Shown here: positions 60,810 through 64,000 of the stretch, piece by piece
How positions within the stretch are numbered: the stretch's first letter is position 1
Layout: the number at the start of each line of letters is the position of its first letter
Assembly (NCBI RefSeq): GCF_026625745.1
Contig: NZ_CP113061.1
Coordinates: 2,319,501-2,383,500, forward strand
Source of the DNA: Asticcacaulis sp. SL142
GTDB taxonomy: Bacteria > Pseudomonadota > Alphaproteobacteria > Caulobacterales > Caulobacteraceae
DNA length: 64,000 nt
Reading direction: 5' to 3'
The notes under the pieces: generated by a model
Database searches by the model: none
What the model was told of the DNA's origin: nothing
What the model saw: only the letters and a program-made list of their open reading frames with translations
Made by a program: the position numbers and the translations under genes

Positions 60810-62519
60810 ATGACTGATAAAACAGGGGCGGCCCCCAAAAAGAGTTTCAAGGATGTTCTGAAAATCTTTTTTCAGCGCCGCACTCTGGTGATGATAGGCT
60901 TGGGGTTCGCGTCGGGCCTGCCGCTGTCGCTGATCTTCGATACCCTGTCGATATGGCTGCGCAGCGTAGATTTATCGCTGACCGCCATAAGCTACTTCTC
61001 GCTGGTGACCTTTGTCTACAGTTTGAAATTCGTCTGGGCACCGGTCCTTGACCGCATCAGCATCCCCGGCCTGACCTACCTGATGGGCCATCGCCGCGGC
61101 TGGATATTGCTCAGTCAGGTCGTGATCATGTTTGGGCTGTGGGCGATATCGACGCTTAATCCGCAAACTCAGCTTCCCCTCATGGCGCTGGTCGCCATAC
61201 TGATCGGCTTTGCCGGGGCGACACAGGACGTTGTGATTGATGCCTGGCGGATCGAAACCGCGGGCGATTCCACCGATAATCAGGCGGTTCTGGCCACGGC
61301 CACCGCCTGGGGCGCGCGCATCGCCCCGTTCGTGTCCGGTATTGTGCCGCTGCTGCTGGCCGACACCTTGGGCTGGGGCTTTGCCTATGCGCTGATGGCC
61401 GCGTTGATGGGCATAGGCGTTCTGGCCGTGCTGTTTGCGCCCAAGGAAACCGAACATAAGGTGCGGCCCATCGACTATGGCGACACCGAAGCCCGCCCGG
61501 CGCTGGAGGCACTGGAATGGGCCGGTCGGTTGCTGGTCATGCTGATCGCCATCTGCCTGTTGGGCGCAGGCCTTACCGCCAATGTCGACCTGTTCAAAGG
61601 CCTGTTCCCAAGTGAGTCAGCTTTTGATACCGTCAAAACCGTCTGGACGGCGCGTGAAACCGGCATCTTTCTGCAATTACCCGCCGTGCTTTCCGGGCTA
61701 GGGCTGCTGGTCATGGCGTGCCTGCCGCTGCCCGGCACACCGACACGTCCCGGAGCCTATCTGCGCCAGACCTTTGTGGTGCCTATCGTGGCGTTTTTTG
61801 AGCGCTACGAAAACATCGCTTGGCTGATACTGGCCATGATCTGCATCTACCGTGTCTCGGATTTTGTGCTCAACGTCAACGGTGCGTTTTATGTCGATCT
61901 GGGCTTTGACCTGCCGGTTATCGCTGAGGTGCGTAAAATTTTCGGCGTCATCATGACCATGGCCGGGGTGGCGCTGGGCGGGATCGTCATGACCCGTTTC
62001 GGCATCAAGTTTTCGCTGATTTTCGGTGCGATCGTGGGGTCGTTGTCCAACCTCGCCTATGCGTGGCTGGCGACCAAAGGCAATGACGTGATGGCGTTTT
62101 CAATCGCGCTCGGCATCGATAATGCCTCCGGCGGGGTCGCGGGCACAGTGCTGATCGCCTATATGTCGTCGCTGATCTCCAAAGGCTATGCGGCGCAGCA
62201 ATATGCGCTGTTTACCTCGCTCTATGCCTTACCGGGTAAGCTTTTGGCATCACAATCCGGCAAGATTGTCGAAGAGTCAGCCAAGGCTTCGGACGGGCAA
62301 TCGTGGGTCAGTGGGGTTTTTGCCAATACCCCTGCCATAGCCTATGCCAAACCGGCGGAGACTTTGGGCGTATCACCCCACGCATTAGGCGCGGGCTATA
62401 TGCTGTTTTTCACCTACACAGCCCTGATCGGCGTGGTGGCGATCATATTAGCCATATGGGTGATCCGCGCCTATGATCCGGACATGAAAAAACCGGCTGA
62501 GGATACTCAGCCGGTTTGA
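60810..62519 (+). CDS. ampG: AmpG-type muropeptide permease
   Basis: A 569-residue MFS permease. The opening GLGFASGLPLSLIFDTLSIWLRSVDLSLTAISYFSLVTFVYSLKFVWAPVLDRI is the AmpG signature; about 12-14 helices follow, with a long middle loop (about 215-260). AmpG imports GlcNAc-anhydroMurNAc peptides for cell-wall recycling and, in some species, induces ampC. No beta-lactamase or ampD gene is near. The last codons and the stop lie inside a terminator hairpin. Confidence 0.92.
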   Translation: MTDKTGAAPKKSFKDVLKIFFQRRTLVMIGLGFASGLPLSLIFDTLSIWLRSVDLSLTAISYFSLVTFVYSLKFVWAPVLDRISIPGLTYLMGHRRGWILLSQVVIMFGLWAISTLNPQTQLPLMALVAILIGFAGATQDVVIDAWRIETAGDSTDNQAVLATATAWGARIAPFVSGIVPLLLADTLGWGFAYALMAALMGIGVLAVLFAPKETEHKVRPIDYGDTEARPALEALEWAGRLLVMLIAICLLGAGLTANVDLFKGLFPSESAFDTVKTVWTARETGIFLQLPAVLSGLGLLVMACLPLPGTPTRPGAYLRQTFVVPIVAFFERYENIAWLILAMICIYRVSDFVLNVNGAFYVDLGFDLPVIAEVRKIFGVIMTMAGVALGGIVMTRFGIKFSLIFGAIVGSLSNLAYAWLATKGNDVMAFSIALGIDNASGGVAGTVLIAYMSSLISKGYAAQQYALFTSLYALPGKLLASQSGKIVEESAKASDGQSWVSGVFANTPAIAYAKPAETLGVSPHALGAGYMLFFTYTALIGVVAIILAIWVIRAYDPDMKKPAEDTQPV

Positions 62520-62525
62520 TTTCTT
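62490..62525 (+). terminator. Terminator overlapping end of ampG
   Basis: A perfect 12-bp stem AAACCGGCTGAG / CTCAGCCGGTTT with a four-base loop, then GATTTCTTTT. The hairpin covers the final codons and the TGA stop of ampG. Confidence 0.8.
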
Positions 62526-62579
62526 TTGCTCACGCGCCGCAGGGCTCCTCACATAAGTTCGGACGACCGGTCGGTCTTG

Positions 62580-62604
62580 CCTGAATGCATATAATGCATT
62601 CAGG
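62580..62604. repeat. Near-perfect palindrome between ampG and maeB
   Basis: CCTGAATGCAT-ATA-ATGCATTCAGG, 11-bp arms with a three-base loop and no T-run. It lies just after the maeB stop on the reverse strand, so it is more likely a stabilising hairpin or a protein site than a terminator. Confidence 0.5.
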
Positions 62605-62611
62605 AATATAT

Positions 62612-64000
62612 TTACCCGCCGATATCAGCGCGCACATCATAGGCGGCAAAGGTCGCCATGGTCAGGATTTTCGAGACCGAATCCGACAACTGACAAATCT
62701 GCACCGGCTTTGACAGACCGAGCAGCAGCGGGCCGACCACCGTCGCGCCACCCAAAGCCTCGATCAGCTTGGTGCCGATAGAGGCCGACTGGATGGCCGG
62801 CATGATCAGCACATTGGCCGGAGCCGTCAGGCGCTGGAACGGATAGTTGGCCCAGGTATCAGGATTGAGCGCCACGTCAGGCGGCATATCGCCTTCGAAC
62901 TCGAAATCGACGCCGCGCTTTTCGAGCAGTTCCACGGCGCGGGCCACACGTTCACCGCGCTCCCCCGCCGGGTTGCCAAAGGTGGTGTAGCTCATGAACG
63001 CGACGCGCGGCGTATGGCCCATGCGGCGCACCGCCATAGCCGCTTCGATCGCGATATCGCCAAGCTCTTCCGGGGTCGGCAGTTCGGCCACGGTCGTATC
63101 GGCGATAAACACCGTCTTGCCCTTAGCCAATATAATCGACATACCCATAACACGCCCGCCGGGTGCCGGATCGACCACGCGCAGCACGTCCTCAAAGGCC
63201 TGATCGAAAGACCGCGTCAGGCCGGTCACCATGCCGTCGGCATGCCCGGAAATAAGCATGGCGGCGGCAAACGAGTTACGGTCGAGGTTGATCAGACGCT
63301 CCACATCGCGCTTCAGGTAACCTTTGCGTTGCAGGCGGGAATACAAAAGCTGCGCATAGGCGTCGCGACGGTCGGTCAGACGGGCATTGATGATTTCAAT
63401 GCCCTCTTCGGCCGGATTGAGGCCGGCTTTGCGCATACTTTCGTGGACCAGACTTTCACGGCCACACAGGATCGGCGTGCCGAGCCCTTGCGCCTTAAAG
63501 GCATGGGCGGCGCGGATAACGCGAATGTCTTCGCCTTCGGCAAACACGATGCGCTTAGAGGGGCGCGACCGCACCGAGGCCGTGATGTTTTGCAGGAAAC
63601 CCGCCGATGGATCGAGGCGCTGAGCCAGTTCCTTGCGATAGGCTTCCATATCCTCGATCGGCTTGCGCGCCACACCGGTGTCCATGGCGGCTTGGGCGAC
63701 AAACGGCGGCACGTACCAGATCAGGCGCGGGTCAAACGGCGACGGGATGATGTAGTCGCGCCCGAATTTCAGATGGCGGCCCTGATAGGCGGCGGCCACT
63801 TCGTCCGGCACATCTTCGCGCGCCAGTTGGGCCAGAGCCTGCGCGCAGGCGATCTTCATCTCATGGTTCACGCGGCGGGCGCGAACATCGAGCGCCCCGC
63901 GGAAGATGTAGGGGAAGCCCAGGACGTTATTGACCTGATTGGGATAGTCTGAACGACCTGTGGCGACGATGGCGTCGGATCTGACCTTGGCCACATCTTC
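62612..64000 (-). CDS. maeB: NADP-dependent malic enzyme, C-terminal part (MaeB)
   Basis: The last 463 or so residues of a malic enzyme that starts beyond the right edge. The visible part holds the end of the malic domain ([33 protein letters not shown]) joined to a phosphotransacetylase-like domain ([64 protein letters not shown]), the fused architecture of MaeB. The enzyme makes pyruvate, CO2 and NADPH from malate; the PTA-like domain is usually regulatory and binds acetyl-CoA. Confidence 0.93.
   Translation of the reverse strand, partial: EDVAKVRSDAIVATGRSDYPNQVNNVLGFPYIFRGALDVRARRVNHEMKIACAQALAQLAREDVPDEVAAAYQGRHLKFGRDYIIPSPFDPRLIWYVPPFVAQAAMDTGVARKPIEDMEAYRKELAQRLDPSAGFLQNITASVRSRPSKRIVFAEGEDIRVIRAAHAFKAQGLGTPILCGRESLVHESMRKAGLNPAEEGIEIINARLTDRRDAYAQLLYSRLQRKGYLKRDVERLINLDRNSFAAAMLISGHADGMVTGLTRSFDQAFEDVLRVVDPAPGGRVMGMSIILAKGKTVFIADTTVAELPTPEELGDIAIEAAMAVRRMGHTPRVAFMSYTTFGNPAGERGERVARAVELLEKRGVDFEFEGDMPPDVALNPDTWANYPFQRLTAPANVLIMPAIQSASIGTKLIEALGGATVVGPLLLGLSKPVQICQLSDSVSKILTMATFAAYDVRADIGG

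Noticed and set aside
63014-63952. 312-codon forward frame opposite maeB
   Set aside because: Shadow of the malic-enzyme coding strand; no start signal and no domain.

Overview
The window looks like chromosome from a Caulobacterales-type alphaproteobacterium (Caulobacter/Asticcacaulis-like). This is inferred from the fixed alphaproteobacterial block aroA-cmk-rpsA-ihfB next to a TIGR02300 gene, four TonB-dependent receptor genes in 64 kb, an exact CtrA-type box (TTAA-N7-TTAAC), several hybrid histidine kinases, and a fairly G+C-rich composition with one clearly A+T-rich island. No rRNA operon, CRISPR array, IS element or prophage was seen; there is one tRNA (tRNA-Ala, GGC).

Layout. 1-5.5 kb: the N-terminus of a PP2C-like phosphatase, a TonB receptor with a TPR-sulfotransferase, and an SDR. 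5.4-11.1 kb: an electrophile/quinone and envelope-stress block (LysR, pirin, FMN azoreductase, glutathionyl-hydroquinone reductase YqjG, CsbD-like protein, YqjD-like DUF883 protein, YqjE-like membrane protein, entericidin-like lipoprotein); its gene content recalls the E. coli yqj/yha neighbourhood. 11.2-15.2 kb: a three-gene phosphorelay (CHASE3-PAS kinase, single-domain receiver, REC-kinase-REC hybrid). 15.4-22.6 kb: TetR and a complete RND efflux operon (adaptor, AcrB-type pump, NodT lipoprotein). 22.6-26 kb: four small proteins, then a soluble KdpD-like kinase and a KdpE-like regulator flanking ytjA, with no kdpFABC nearby. 26-29.2 kb: a PAS regulator with a C-terminal HTH, and a chemotaxis receptor.

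29.5-38 kb is the most distinctive accessory part. A LacI regulator with matching operator-like palindromes lies before a TonB receptor gene interrupted by one in-frame TAA. This is followed by a lipoprotein metallophosphoesterase and, convergently, an operon of a TonB receptor and a secreted Ca2+-dependent phosphoinositide-type phospholipase C. A weak Pho-box-like repeat precedes that operon, suggesting scavenging of phosphorylated organic substrates. 38-46.6 kb: a GPH-type symporter under a double-length TetR protein (two TetR units fused), a decayed oxidoreductase C-terminus, an MFS exporter, dienelactone hydrolase, and aldo/keto reductase overlapping a fourth TonB receptor.

46.5-64 kb is mostly core: SLC13 permease and K+ channel, tRNA-Ala, TIGR02300 protein, aroA, an A+T-rich orphan gene inserted between aroA and cmk, cmk, rpsA, ihfB, mscL, gshB, comM, a hybrid kinase, ampG, and the C-terminal part of maeB running off the end. 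All functional calls come from reading motifs and domain order; no searches were run. Best candidates for something new are the phospholipase C/TonB locus, the tandem TetR, and the A+T-rich orphan gene.
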